Made by a program: the position numbers and the translations under genes
Notes under the pieces: model-generated
The model's input: only the letters and a program-made list of their open reading frames with translations
Told to the model about the DNA's origin: nothing
The model's database searches: none
In this document: positions 1-8,335 of the stretch, in pieces
Numbering within the stretch: the stretch's first letter is position 1
Layout: each line of letters starts with the position of its first letter
Assembly: GCA_024710165.1 (NCBI GenBank)
Contig: JANJVG010000011.1
Location: 1-38,555 of the forward strand
Direction: 5' to 3'
Origin: Burkholderiaceae bacterium
GTDB lineage: Bacteria; Pseudomonadota; Gammaproteobacteria; Burkholderiales; Burkholderiaceae_C
DNA: 38,555 bases

Positions 1-1241
1 GCCACCGCTGCGAGAGCCCCTGCCCGGTGAAGATCGACTTCGGCGACGTCACCATGAACATGCGCAACCTGCTGCGCAAGATGGGCAAGAAGAGCTTCCG
101 CCCGGGCAACAAGCTGGCCATGGCCATGCTCAACGCCACCAGCCCCGACACCATCAAGCTGCTGCGCGCGGCCATGGTGGGCGTGGGCTTCAAGGCCCAG
201 CGCATGGCGGTGGACCTGCTGCGCAGCGTGGCGCGCAAGCAGACAGCGCGCCCGCCGGCCACCGTGGGCACGGCGCCGGTGAAGGAGCAGGTGATCCACT
301 TCATCAACAAGAAGCTGCCCGGCGGCCTGCCCACCAAGACGGCGCGCGCGCTGCTCGACATCGAGGACAAGGACTACGTGCCGATCATCCGCGACCCGCA
401 GGCCACCACGGCCGAGACCGAGGCGGTGTTCTACTTCCCCGGCTGCGGCTCCGAGCGCCTGTTCAGCCAGGTGGGCCTGGCCACACAGGCCATGCTGTGG
501 CACGCGGGCGTGCAAACCGTGCTGCCGCCGGGCTACCTGTGCTGCGGCTACCCGCAGCGCGGCAGCGGCCAGTTCGACAAGGCCGAGAAGATGATCACCG
601 ACAACCGGGTGCTCTTCCACCGCGTCGCCAACACGCTCAACTACCTGGACATCAAGACCGTGGTGGTGAGCTGCGGCACCTGCTACGACCAACTCCAGGG
701 CTACGAGTTCGACAAGATCTTCCCCGGCTGCCGCATCATCGACATTCACGAATACCTGCTGGAAAAAGGCATCACGCTGGCGGGCGTGAACGACCCCTCC
801 GGTAGTGGGCAGCGCGGCTATCTGTACCACGAGCCCTGCCACAACCCCATGAAGCAGGGCGACTCGATGAAAACCGTGCGCGCCCTGGTGGGCGACAAGG
901 TGCTCAAGAGCGACCGCTGCTGCGGCGAATCGGGCACGCTGGGCGTCACCCGGCCCGACATCTCCACCCAGGTGCGCTTCCGCAAGGAAGAGGAAATCCG
1001 CAAGGGCGAGGCCCAGCTGCGCGCCAGCGGCGCCGTGGGCGCGCAGGACAACATCAAGATCCTGACCAGCTGCCCGAGCTGCCTGCAGGGCATCACGCGC
1101 TACGGCAACGACCTGCAAAACGGCCTGCTCGAAGCCGATTACATCGTGATCGAGATGGCCAAGCAGCTCCTGGGCGAGAACTGGCTGCCCGAGTACGTGC
1201 AGCGCGCCAACCAGGGTGGCATTGAGCGGGTGCTCGTCTGA
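1..1241 (+). CDS. FAD/FMN-binding oxidoreductase with Fe-S and CCG domains, C-terminal part
   Basis: The gene enters from the left edge: the frame is open from base 3 and begins inside a ferredoxin-type cluster motif (HRCESPCP at bases 3-26), so the GTG at 27 is not the real start. About 412 codons are visible. Two cysteine-rich CCG-type repeats follow, one with PGCGSERLF and CCGYPQRGSG, the other with HEPCHNP and CCGESGTLG, as in heterodisulfide-reductase subunit B and glycolate or lactate oxidase Fe-S subunits. In Comamonadaceae this arrangement closes a large single-chain protein with FAD-linked oxidase domains at the front; that front lies outside the window. Expected role: cytoplasmic or membrane-associated electron transfer during oxidation of a hydroxy acid, substrate unknown. 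The HIT gene starts two bases after the stop, so the two probably share a transcript. Confidence 0.85.
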   Translation, partial: HRCESPCPVKIDFGDVTMNMRNLLRKMGKKSFRPGNKLAMAMLNATSPDTIKLLRAAMVGVGFKAQRMAVDLLRSVARKQTARPPATVGTAPVKEQVIHFINKKLPGGLPTKTARALLDIEDKDYVPIIRDPQATTAETEAVFYFPGCGSERLFSQVGLATQAMLWHAGVQTVLPPGYLCCGYPQRGSGQFDKAEKMITDNRVLFHRVANTLNYLDIKTVVVSCGTCYDQLQGYEFDKIFPGCRIIDIHEYLLEKGITLAGVNDPSGSGQRGYLYHEPCHNPMKQGDSMKTVRALVGDKVLKSDRCCGESGTLGVTRPDISTQVRFRKEEEIRKGEAQLRASGAVGAQDNIKILTSCPSCLQGITRYGNDLQNGLLEADYIVIEMAKQLLGENWLPEYVQRANQGGIERVLV

Positions 1242-1243
1242 CC

Positions 1244-1669
1244 ATGGCCCCCACCTGCCCCCTGTGCGCCAGTGATGGCGGCCAGCTGGTCTGGCGCGGC
1301 GAGCAGTTGCGCGTGATCCGTGCCGACGAGGCGGGCTTTCCGGCGTTCTACCGGGTGGTCTGGAACGCCCATGTGGCCGAGTTCTCCGACCTCGACGCCA
1401 CCGCGCGCCAGCACTGCATTAATGCCGTCACGGTGGTGGAGCAGGGGCTGCGCGATCACCTGACGCCCGCCAAGGTCAACTTGGCCGCGCTCGGCAACAT
1501 GGTGCCTCACCTGCACTGGCATGTGATTGCGCGCTTCGATTGGGACAGCCATTTTCCGGCGCCTGTATGGGCCGCCGCGCAGAGGGAACGCGATAGGGCG
1601 CAGGAAGATGCGCTGCGCGCGCGCCTGCCCTTGCTTGACGAGCGCCTGCGCGAAGTTTTGAATCGGTAG
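1244..1669 (+). CDS. HIT family protein (histidine-triad nucleotide hydrolase)
   Basis: A 141-residue protein with the HIT signature H89-L-H91-W-H93-V-I near residue 90. The last histidines form the nucleophile site for hydrolysis of AMP-linked or dinucleoside polyphosphate substrates in this superfamily. An N-terminal CPLC pair could bind metal. It is longer than the 110-120-residue Hint proteins and resembles the proteobacterial diadenosine-tetraphosphate hydrolase-like group. The start at 1244 lies two bases after the upstream stop, indicating translational coupling. The true substrate cannot be read from the sequence. Confidence 0.85.
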   Translation: MAPTCPLCASDGGQLVWRGEQLRVIRADEAGFPAFYRVVWNAHVAEFSDLDATARQHCINAVTVVEQGLRDHLTPAKVNLAALGNMVPHLHWHVIARFDWDSHFPAPVWAAAQRERDRAQEDALRARLPLLDERLREVLNR

Positions 1670-1907
1670 GCGCAGCCTGCTGTCTGTAACTGGTTGCCAT
1701 GCGGGCCATACTGCACCAGTGCTCTTGATACACGGCCGGACCGACGTCGATGATGATGGACGCTGGCAAGGTAGTGAAGTTTGCGAGCGACGTGGGCAGG
1801 TCATACGGGTCGCCTGACATTAAAGGCAAGCGACTGCCAGACGTGGGGCAGCTTGGCCCGCACGTTCAATCCCTCGGACAAGACGCGCACACTTCTCAGG
1901 TGCAAAA

Positions 1908-1973
1908 TGCTATCGAAAATGGAGCTATTAGCGCAAGTAGCATAAGCGCTGAAGGCCAAAAATATCCCAAACA
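1908..1973 (+). repeat. Intergenic hairpin repeat, copy A (degenerate)
   Basis: This resembles the copies at 5834, 17812 and 22531: an opening TGCTAT, an A-rich stretch, AGCTATTAGCGC, then AAGCGCT and GGCCAAAAAT. It is the most diverged of the four and its first stem is no longer clean. Confidence 0.55.
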
Positions 1974-2160
1974 GAGGTGCATCCGGTGTTGGCCCGAACC
2001 CATGCGAATGCAAGAAAACGGCAAGGTTAAAAAACGGGATGATGATTGCAGAACAATGAGGTTCTCGACCCTATTGGTCCTACCGTTTCGATATGCTGAC
2101 AGCAAAAGGTGCAGACGCACATGAAGCAAGGCAGACGGATCGGCCATAGCCTACTCCGAG

Positions 2161-2172
2161 CTTGTCGACAAG
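2161..2172. promoter_or_regulatory. 12-base perfect palindrome upstream of the ATPase gene
   Basis: CTTGTCGACAAG is its own reverse complement and ends 49 bases before the ATPase start. A weak promoter-like pair overlaps it: TTGTCG at 2162-2167 and TACATT at 2186-2191, 18 bases apart. A dimeric repressor could bind here. That is inference, since a single palindrome of this length can occur by chance. Confidence 0.25.
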
Positions 2173-2221
2173 TGAAGCCTGCATCTACATTTTATCAGCT
2201 CAACAGAACAAAAGATGAACT

Positions 2222-3859
2222 ATGAAAATTTTTATCAAGGGATTCAAATCAATTGCTGAAGGTCAGTATGTTGCGATTGGGAAAAAGCTGACATTTTTGG
2301 TAGGGCCAAATTCCGCAGGAAAAAGCGTGGTTTATCACGCGCTCAACAAGTTGCAATCAGAAAACCCTCTTTTTGGTTTGGATGCCTCCGCCCTGCACTA
2401 CAACGGCACACGCAACGAATATGCGCTCCAGCAATCTCTGGGTGTGGAGTGGGTGGACGGGGATGATGTTCTTGAGTCGAGAGTTACGTATTTGCCGGGC
2501 TCTGACTACGAGAATTACGAAGATGCCTTGTCGAATTCTCGAATCAATTCTGCGCAGGCATACTCTTCTAATTTTGATTATGAGGATATAAGTTCACGTG
2601 TAGATGTGAATGTATTAAAAATTAGAAATAAAATTGTCGAATATGAAAGCATGTTTAGTGCGAATTTTCAAGGGGTTGTTCGGGTCAATCAGCAGTGTCT
2701 TTCTCCTATTTCTCTTGCCTTGATGAATAATCATGATATTTTAAGAGTTAATGATGCTTCCAAAGGTTGGGATGGGGCTTATGAATTTCTTTTTAAATTA
2801 TCTACATCGAAGTGTGTCGTTGATTCTCATGAGAGTCTAAGAAAATCCTTTCATGATGTCTTGACTGATTTCTATCGTTCCGGGTTTTTTTGGTGGGATC
2901 CTTTTTTCATTAGGTCAATTGTGGAAGGAGTAGCTATTGGTAAGGAAAGGCAAAGTTTATTAAATCAGTTTTTTCATCATGATGCAGTCATTCGGCGTCG
3001 GATTAAAAAAGTGAATAATGAGTACCTATCAAAAAATCCACTGAAAAATTTTAAACTGGTACTTGTTTCTGCTGATCGTGTTTTGCCTCATCTGGAAGAT
3101 GTGCATTGCACGGTGAGTGAAGAGGTGCCGAAGAATATATATCATGCTTTGGCGCGTTCTTTTGTGGAGCGTGATTGGGGGTTTAGTTATGCTGATGATG
3201 AATATATTGCGAATTTTCCTGGGAGTGTCGATAATCGTGGGATTTTAGCCAATCGAGTCAATGAGGCATTGGTCAATGATCTATTTATCGATAATGGTTA
3301 TCAAGTTCATGTTTCATCCTCTTTAATTCTTCCTAGGGCAGGGGTTGATTGTTTTGTTAAAGAAAACGGCAAGGTTGGTGGCGGAGAGTTTAATGCGGCA
3401 ATCGGGTTGATGGATTCGCATGGACGAAGCCTAGGCTTTGATCAGGTTGGTTCCGGTATCGGCTATGTGCTGCCAGTTCTCGTGGAGGCGCTTAATTCCA
3501 AGAATGCTGGAGCCATGGTTTTTTTGCAACAGCCTGAACTGCACTTGCATCCAGCCATGCAGGCTTCATTATCGGATGTGTTAATTGATGCGGCAGCTGA
3601 CAAGCGGATTCTGGTAGAAACGCACAGTGAGCATATGATTTTGCGAGCCCTGAAGAGGGTGCGTCAAACTTTCAATGAAACGCTGATCGAAAAAAATCTG
3701 CACATGACCTATGAAGATGTCGCAGTGAATTATTTTGAGCCTCAGGGCGACGGGACCACCAAAGTGCATATCATCCGCGTGGCGCCCGATGGTGAATTCA
3801 TCGATCGATGGCCTCACGGATTTTTCGCTGAGCGTGATCAGGAATTGTTTGATGAATGA
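2222..3859 (+). CDS. AAA/ABC-type ATPase, DUF3696-like; candidate defence ATPase
   Basis: A 545-residue ATPase of the SMC/ABC-like AAA group. The Walker A loop GPNSAGKS is at residues 28-35, close to the N-terminus. The ABC-signature-like VGSGIGYVLP is at about 409-418, Walker B with QPELHLHP at about 437-444, and the switch motif ETHSEH at 466-471. The C-terminal end (GEFIDRWPHGFFAERD) looks like the DUF3696 tail. The middle, about 90-350, is unlike anything I recognise and may sense a trigger. Related OLD/AAA15-type ATPases power anti-phage systems such as Gabija, PARIS and Septu; the family resemblance supports that role but does not prove it. Composition is far more AT-rich than the neighbours, with many AAT, TTT and ATA codons, indicating horizontal transfer. 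The stop overlaps the next start by eight bases, so a two-protein unit is likely. Confidence 0.8.
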   Translation: MKIFIKGFKSIAEGQYVAIGKKLTFLVGPNSAGKSVVYHALNKLQSENPLFGLDASALHYNGTRNEYALQQSLGVEWVDGDDVLESRVTYLPGSDYENYEDALSNSRINSAQAYSSNFDYEDISSRVDVNVLKIRNKIVEYESMFSANFQGVVRVNQQCLSPISLALMNNHDILRVNDASKGWDGAYEFLFKLSTSKCVVDSHESLRKSFHDVLTDFYRSGFFWWDPFFIRSIVEGVAIGKERQSLLNQFFHHDAVIRRRIKKVNNEYLSKNPLKNFKLVLVSADRVLPHLEDVHCTVSEEVPKNIYHALARSFVERDWGFSYADDEYIANFPGSVDNRGILANRVNEALVNDLFIDNGYQVHVSSSLILPRAGVDCFVKENGKVGGGEFNAAIGLMDSHGRSLGFDQVGSGIGYVLPVLVEALNSKNAGAMVFLQQPELHLHPAMQASLSDVLIDAAADKRILVETHSEHMILRALKRVRQTFNETLIEKNLHMTYEDVAVNYFEPQGDGTTKVHIIRVAPDGEFIDRWPHGFFAERDQELFDE

Positions 3860-4793
3860 TTTGTACGGAATAGAGCCAGGGGCCTATTTGACTCCCAAGG
3901 AGTGGGGTGCCCAATTGGCTTCCTTTGGTCCGCACACTGGACGGTATGTTTTGGTGTTGCCCGATTACAAAATTTGGAGTGAGGCGGTTCTTTCGCGTTC
4001 CAGTGTGGGTGACTTGGAAAGGGAGCGCATTCGAACAATCCTTAGGCGGGCATTAATTCATTCACCATTTCGGGAGCGTTCGTTTGATCGTTGGTCAATA
4101 ACGGAACGCTGGCTGGAAAATGCGATCCGGTATTGGCGAACGGCAAATTCAAAGCACAAATTTATTTACGTGCATGAAGAGTGTTTTGGTAATTTCTCTG
4201 AAAACCGGCCAGACGATTGCAAAATCTTGTTTTCGGCCGATAACTTCTTGCCATCGTCACCAGCCGATGAAGAAATAGAGACCCAACCTGAAGATTATTG
4301 GAAGGTGTCACAGTGGTTGTGCCGGCTCAGTGCCGAAATTCATTTGATCGACCCCTATTTCAATCCTGTGGCGGGTGCGGATGTACGCAAGGTTTTTGTT
4401 CACTATGTGGAGCAGATCGCACGCTTGAAGAAACCTATCGACGTGCACTTCTGGGTTCGCTGCAGGGAGCGCGACGCTGGAAGCGGCCTGCAGAAGGCAA
4501 GCCAGGAAGTGGAAAGATTGATCAAAGAGGCTGCCAGAGGTGGAAGGAGCGGATTAAGATTTCATTACCATTGGGTATCTGATGACACGTCACGGGACAA
4601 GCTGCATGCGCGTTATCTGTTGACTGAAAAGGGTGGAATTCAATTCGACCAAGGGTTTCAGGTTCTGCGCCCCAGCGGCAAGAGAAATATGGTTTCCCCT
4701 GTGGGGTTGGATCTGCACCGAGAGCTGTTCGACAGGTTCACGAGTGGGAAAAATGCCTTCGATGTCGAGAAAACCGTCAAGGTGGTGGTCTGA
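3852..4793 (+). CDS. Putative effector with PLD-like (MITD1-C-like) C-terminal domain
   Basis: I place the start at ATG 3852, which overlaps the ATPase stop by eight bases; an in-frame ATG at 3735 would lie deep inside the ATPase gene. The 313-residue product has an N-terminal region (about 1-150) that I do not recognise. Its C-terminal part has a hydrophobic strand followed by DPYF (163-170), a strand with HFWVRCRERD (199-208), and a conserved-looking block KLHARYLLTEKGG (250-262) followed by FDQG. That block resembles the HxR...GG...G pattern of the phospholipase-D-like domain at the end of MITD1-type proteins. It is not the canonical HxK(x)4D of catalytic PLDs. It may bind or cut nucleic acid or lipid, or only bind phosphates. 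No signal peptide or membrane segment is visible. Overlap with the ATPase gene argues for a joint function. Confidence 0.6.
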   Translation: MNDLYGIEPGAYLTPKEWGAQLASFGPHTGRYVLVLPDYKIWSEAVLSRSSVGDLERERIRTILRRALIHSPFRERSFDRWSITERWLENAIRYWRTANSKHKFIYVHEECFGNFSENRPDDCKILFSADNFLPSSPADEEIETQPEDYWKVSQWLCRLSAEIHLIDPYFNPVAGADVRKVFVHYVEQIARLKKPIDVHFWVRCRERDAGSGLQKASQEVERLIKEAARGGRSGLRFHYHWVSDDTSRDKLHARYLLTEKGGIQFDQGFQVLRPSGKRNMVSPVGLDLHRELFDRFTSGKNAFDVEKTVKVVV

Positions 4794-4853
4794 AGTAAAC
4801 GAGCGACTGATGTGCGCCAGATAGGGCGCTGTATCGGGGCGACCAGAAGCCGC

Positions 4854-5255
4854 TCAGGAACGCGTTTTGCCCCGGATGCGCAGCGCGATCAGCGGCGCGA
4901 ACAAGGTGACCAGCAGCACCAGCGGCCAGAGGTTGCCGTCTTGGAAGGTGTAGGCCTGCATAAGCTCCTGCCAGGTGTGCCCCCGCACGAAATGGCCAAA
5001 GCCAAACTCGAAACAGAGCGTCAGCAGCAGCCAGAAAACCCCGGTGTGCAGTGCCTGTGGCCTGCTGCGGACCCCGAGCCAGCGCAGGCAGCCCAGCGCC
5101 ACTGCGAGGATCAGGAGCGCCAGCAGCACGCCGCTGACCAGGTAGGCCAGGGTGGTGCCCAGGAGCGGCAGCAGTGCGGCTTCGCGGAAGCCGCCGTTGG
5201 CGATGGCGCCCAACAGAATCAGGAACCAGACCGCGAGGGATTTCAGAAAGCGCAT
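4854..5255 (-). CDS. Small integral membrane protein, unknown function
   Basis: A 133-residue protein with about four hydrophobic segments (near residues 5-25, 30-60, 75-95 and 112-128) and an Arg/Lys-rich C-terminus. I take ATG at 5255 (MRFLKSLAVWF) as the start because the open frame upstream of it is hydrophilic and runs into the divergent gene. No catalytic motif is visible. It faces the ATPase/PLD-like pair tail to tail and diverges from the DUF971 gene. Composition is again GC-rich, so it belongs to the core side of the island boundary. Confidence 0.7.
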   Translation of the reverse strand: MRFLKSLAVWFLILLGAIANGGFREAALLPLLGTTLAYLVSGVLLALLILAVALGCLRWLGVRSRPQALHTGVFWLLLTLCFEFGFGHFVRGHTWQELMQAYTFQDGNLWPLVLLVTLFAPLIALRIRGKTRS

Positions 5256-5381
5256 GGTCGTTGCAGGGGAGGCGCGCCCGGGGGCGGCCACCCCGAGGGG
5301 AGGGACATGCATGCTACAACCGCCGCGCCGCAGTGGGACAATGGCGCCTGGTTTCGGCAATTTTTTGACAGGTATTTCCCC

Positions 5382-5807
5382 ATGGCAGGTCTGAAAGCGG
5401 GCGCGCCCACCCCCCAGTCGATCACGGTGCACGGCCAATCGCGTGTGCTGGAGATAGCGTTTTCCGATGGCGCGGCGTTCCGCATTCCGTTCGAGCTGAT
5501 GCGTGTCTATTCACCGTCGGCCGAAGTGCAGGGCCACGGGCCGGGCCAGGAGGTACTGCAGACCGGCAAGCGCAACGTGACTCTGGAAGGCCTGGAGCCC
5601 GTGGGCAACTACGCCGTCCAGCCCCTGTTTTCGGATGGGCATGACAGCGGCATCTTTTCGTGGGATTACCTCTACGAGCTGGGCCGGCGCCAGCAGGAGC
5701 TGTGGGCGGATTACCTCGAACGGCTGGAGGCCGCAGGTGCCGACCGCGATACGCCCATGCCCGCCAAGGCGGCAGGCCTGTCTGGTTCGGGCTGCGGAAG
5801 CCATTGA
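5382..5807 (+). CDS. DUF971 (GBBH-like N-terminal domain) protein
   Basis: A 141-residue protein. Residues about 10-100 match the DUF971 family, with the typical run from a beta-rich start through FRIPFELMRVYSPSAEVQGHG to DGHDSGIFSWDYLYELG. The same fold forms the N-terminal Zn-binding domain of gamma-butyrobetaine hydroxylase, but here it stands alone. It sits just upstream of ubiE, an arrangement familiar in betaproteobacteria; its biochemical role is not established. I prefer ATG 5382 (MAGLKAG). An in-frame ATG at 5307 would add 25 residues of less typical sequence. Confidence 0.85.
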   Translation: MAGLKAGAPTPQSITVHGQSRVLEIAFSDGAAFRIPFELMRVYSPSAEVQGHGPGQEVLQTGKRNVTLEGLEPVGNYAVQPLFSDGHDSGIFSWDYLYELGRRQQELWADYLERLEAAGADRDTPMPAKAAGLSGSGCGSH

Positions 5808-5833
5808 GGAATGGCTGTGTAGCAACGCTTGGT

Positions 5834-5897
5834 TGCTACCTATTCAGTAGCTGCTCACGCTTTATTGATGGGCGTTTCAAGCACTTTTTGTTCAAAT
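5834..5897 (+). repeat. Intergenic hairpin repeat, copy D
   Basis: The copy lies between the DUF971 gene and ubiE. It has GCTAC at the first arm and GTAGC at the second, against GCTAT/ATAGC in copies B and C, so the pair changed on both sides. A second weak stem (ACGC/GCGT) follows, then AAGCACTTTTTG. Confidence 0.6.
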
Positions 5898-5951
5898 ATC
5901 GATACCCAACGCGTTCGCAGGGTTGTCGCGATACCAGATAGCATTCAAACC

Positions 5952-6683
5952 ATGAGCACCACGCATTTCGGATTCCAGTCGGTCGACGAGAAAGACAAGG
6001 CGCGCCGCGTGCGCGGCGTGTTCGATTCGGTTGCGTCCAAGTACGACGTGATGAACGACCTCATGTCCGGTGGCCTGCACCGCGCCTGGAAGGCCTACAC
6101 CGTGATGGTGGCCAACCTGCGCGAGGGCAGCCAGGTGCTGGATATTGCCGGAGGTACAGGCGATCTGTCCCTGGCGTTCGCGCGCAAGGTCGGCGCCACG
6201 GGCCGCGTGGTGCACACCGACATCAACGAGGCCATGCTGCGCGTGGGCCGCAACCGCCTGATCGACGCCGGCGTGGTGCTGCCCACCCTGGTGTGCGACG
6301 CCGAGAGTCTGCCCCTCCCCGACAACCATTTCGACGTGGTGAGCGTGGCCTTCGGCCTGCGCAACATGACGCACAAGGATGCGGCCCTGAAGGAGATGTG
6401 CCGCGTGCTCAAGCCTGGCGGCAAGCTGCTGGTGCTTGAATTTTCCAAGGTGGCTCAACCGCTGACCAAGGCCTATGACTGGTATTCGTTCAACATCCTG
6501 CCCAAATTGGGCCAGATGATTGCGGGCGACGCCGAGAGTTACCGCTACCTGGCCGAATCCATTCGCATGCACCCGGGCCAGGAAGAACTCAAACAGCTCA
6601 TGCACCAGGCCGGTTTCGGCCATGTGGACTATCACAACATGACGGGCGGCATCGTGGCCCTGCATGTCGGAATCAAATGTTGA
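5952..6683 (+). CDS. ubiE: Demethylmenaquinone/2-octaprenyl-benzoquinol C-methyltransferase UbiE
   Basis: UbiE transfers a methyl group from S-adenosylmethionine to the benzoquinol ring during ubiquinone (and, where present, menaquinone) synthesis. The 243-residue product carries the family entry [16 protein letters not shown] (24-39), SAM motif [11 protein letters not shown] (63-72), acidic motif II at about 89-91, and the family signature [10 protein letters not shown] (132-141). ATG 5952 fits the family N-terminus; a longer frame back to 5829 would run through the intergenic repeat and is rejected. It heads the cluster that also holds ubiJ and ubiB. Confidence 0.97.
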   Translation: MSTTHFGFQSVDEKDKARRVRGVFDSVASKYDVMNDLMSGGLHRAWKAYTVMVANLREGSQVLDIAGGTGDLSLAFARKVGATGRVVHTDINEAMLRVGRNRLIDAGVVLPTLVCDAESLPLPDNHFDVVSVAFGLRNMTHKDAALKEMCRVLKPGGKLLVLEFSKVAQPLTKAYDWYSFNILPKLGQMIAGDAESYRYLAESIRMHPGQEELKQLMHQAGFGHVDYHNMTGGIVALHVGIKC

Positions 6684-6700
6684 AATCCAGGAGACCCCAG

Positions 6701-7714
6701 ATGTTGAAACTTTTGCCCGCCTTGTTCATGGCCGTTCTGATGGCGCTGCACCCCGAAGCCGAAGCCAAGCGCATGGGCGGAGGCAAGTCCTTCGGCCAGC
6801 AGTCGAGCAACGTGACACAGCGCAACGCTACGCCACCAACGTCGCCCACGGCACCCACCCAGAACGCCGCGACGGCGCCCGCCAAGCCCGGTGCGCCGGC
6901 GGCGGCCCCTGCGGCAGCGCCCAAGAAGCCCTGGGGCGCCATGCTGGGCGGCCTGGCGGCAGGTCTGGGCCTGGCCTGGCTGGCCCATTCGCTCGGCATG
7001 GGTGAGGGCTTTGCGCAATTCTTGATGATCGCCCTGCTGGCCGCCGCGGCCTTTGCGGTGTTCAAGATGGTCATGCGCTCCCGTAAGGGCGCTGCTGCCG
7101 CGCAGGGTGGTGCGCCGTTTGCCTTCCAGGGTGCCGGGGCCGGTGCTGGCTCGCCCGCCGAGGCGTCCATGCCCCGCTCCTACAGCCCCGACAAGGTTGG
7201 CAACGATGCGTCAGCCCGTCCCTGGGAGCGCAGCAGCATGGCCTTTGACGCAGCGCGCCAGCCTGCTGGCAGCACCAGCGGCGGCGTGGTGATCGGATCG
7301 GCGCTGTCCGGTTCGCAGAACTGGGGCGTGCCCGAGGGCTTTGACGTGGTTGGCTTCACCGAGGCGGCAAAGCGCAACTTCATCACGCTGCAGGCCGCCT
7401 GGGACCGTTCCGACGTGGCCACGCTGCGCTCCATGATGACCGACACCATGCTGGCCGAGATCCGTGCCCAGCTGGCTGAACGCGAAACGCATGGCGGCGA
7501 CCAGCCCAACCAGACCGATGTGGTCATGATCGAGGCGCAGTTGCTGGGCATCGAAGACCTGGGTGATGCCTACATGGCCAGCGTCGAGTTCTCCGGCATG
7601 ATCCGCGAAGAGCCCTCTGCCGGCCCCAGCCCTTTCCGCGAGGTCTGGAACATGTCCAAGCCCAAGAGCGGCACGAGTGGCTGGCTGGTGGCCGGCGTGC
7701 AGGCCTTGCAGTGA
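6701..7714 (+). CDS. Tim44-like domain protein
   Basis: A 337-residue protein starting at ATG 6701, which has a clear AGGAG eight bases upstream; an ATG at 6677 overlapping the ubiE stop would add eight residues. The N-terminus reads as a signal peptide ending near EAEA. A Pro/Ala/Thr-rich linker (about 40-75) and two hydrophobic segments (about 80-98 and 104-122) follow. Another low-complexity linker leads to a C-terminal globular domain (about 210-337) with the Tim44/MBA1 look (FITLQAAWDRSDVATLRSMMTD). In mitochondria Tim44 tethers the import motor; in bacteria the family's role is uncertain, with proposed roles at the inner membrane. It is inserted between ubiE and ubiJ. Confidence 0.85.
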   Translation: MLKLLPALFMAVLMALHPEAEAKRMGGGKSFGQQSSNVTQRNATPPTSPTAPTQNAATAPAKPGAPAAAPAAAPKKPWGAMLGGLAAGLGLAWLAHSLGMGEGFAQFLMIALLAAAAFAVFKMVMRSRKGAAAAQGGAPFAFQGAGAGAGSPAEASMPRSYSPDKVGNDASARPWERSSMAFDAARQPAGSTSGGVVIGSALSGSQNWGVPEGFDVVGFTEAAKRNFITLQAAWDRSDVATLRSMMTDTMLAEIRAQLAERETHGGDQPNQTDVVMIEAQLLGIEDLGDAYMASVEFSGMIREEPSAGPSPFREVWNMSKPKSGTSGWLVAGVQALQ

Positions 7715-7765
7715 TTTGAGGGGCATGCGCGCCCAAAGCGCGCGGTTCAGGAATAATCGGGGACT

Positions 7766-8335
7766 ATGGCAACACAGTCCCCTTTTTCTTTTCTCGGCGG
7801 CGTTTTTGAACGCATCGCCGCCGGCCCGCAGCCACCCCAGTGGCTGGTGCACGAGGTGCAGCACCGTGTGGTGCTGCTGCTCAACCATGTGCTGATGCAG
7901 GAGAGCGTGGCCATGCAGCGCCTGCAGCCCCGGCGGGGCCGGGTGGTTCGCGTGCAGTGGCGCGACTTTTTCATGGCCTTGCAGATCACGCCTGCAGGCC
8001 TGTTCGACAAGGCCCCCGAGGCTGCTACCCCCGACCTGCGCCTGGAAGTGACCCAAGCCTCGCCCCTGGAACTGGCCCAGACCGCGCTGCGGGGCGACCG
8101 CCCGGCCGTGCGCATCGACGGCGACGTGCAGTTTGCCGGCGACATCCAGTGGCTGGCCGACAACCTGCGCTGGGATCTTGAAGAAGACTTGGCGAGGCTG
8201 GTCGGTGATGTGCCTGCACATACCGTCTCCAGCATGGTGCGCAGCGCCGTTCAGGCACTGCGCAGCTTTGTGCAGGGCCGGGTGTCTCCTGCGGGCGGGC
8301 CGTCGGCGTGGTCTGCGGACCGCACGATTCCATGA
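7766..8335 (+). CDS. ubiJ: Ubiquinone biosynthesis accessory factor UbiJ (SCP2-like)
   Basis: UbiJ is a lipid-binding SCP2-domain protein that helps organise the soluble ubiquinone-synthesis complex. The 189-residue product has the expected N-terminal sterol-carrier-like region (about 20-125, with [34 protein letters not shown]) followed by a short helical and tail region. The ATAAT-containing stretch at 7752-7757 is only nine bases from the start, so a promoter there would give an almost leaderless message. The stop overlaps the ubiB start as ATGA, so the two are translationally coupled. Confidence 0.92.
   Translation: MATQSPFSFLGGVFERIAAGPQPPQWLVHEVQHRVVLLLNHVLMQESVAMQRLQPRRGRVVRVQWRDFFMALQITPAGLFDKAPEAATPDLRLEVTQASPLELAQTALRGDRPAVRIDGDVQFAGDIQWLADNLRWDLEEDLARLVGDVPAHTVSSMVRSAVQALRSFVQGRVSPAGGPSAWSADRTIP

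Larger units (their letters stand above)
1670..2221. other. 552-base gap with no convincing gene; island leader
   Basis: Open frames on both strands here are short, overlap one another and carry no domain I recognise. On the minus strand two adjacent frames (about 1990-1800 and 1829-1690) read like one protein broken by a frameshift, so this may be a decayed gene. The stretch also holds one copy of the intergenic hairpin repeat (1908-1973) and a 12-base palindrome at 2161-2172. Base composition falls towards AT from about 1900 onward, marking the approach to the foreign two-gene cassette. Confidence 0.5.

Noticed and set aside
1750-2124. 124-codon plus-strand frame upstream of the ATPase
   Set aside because: Crosses the intergenic repeat, has no recognisable sequence and no conserved context.
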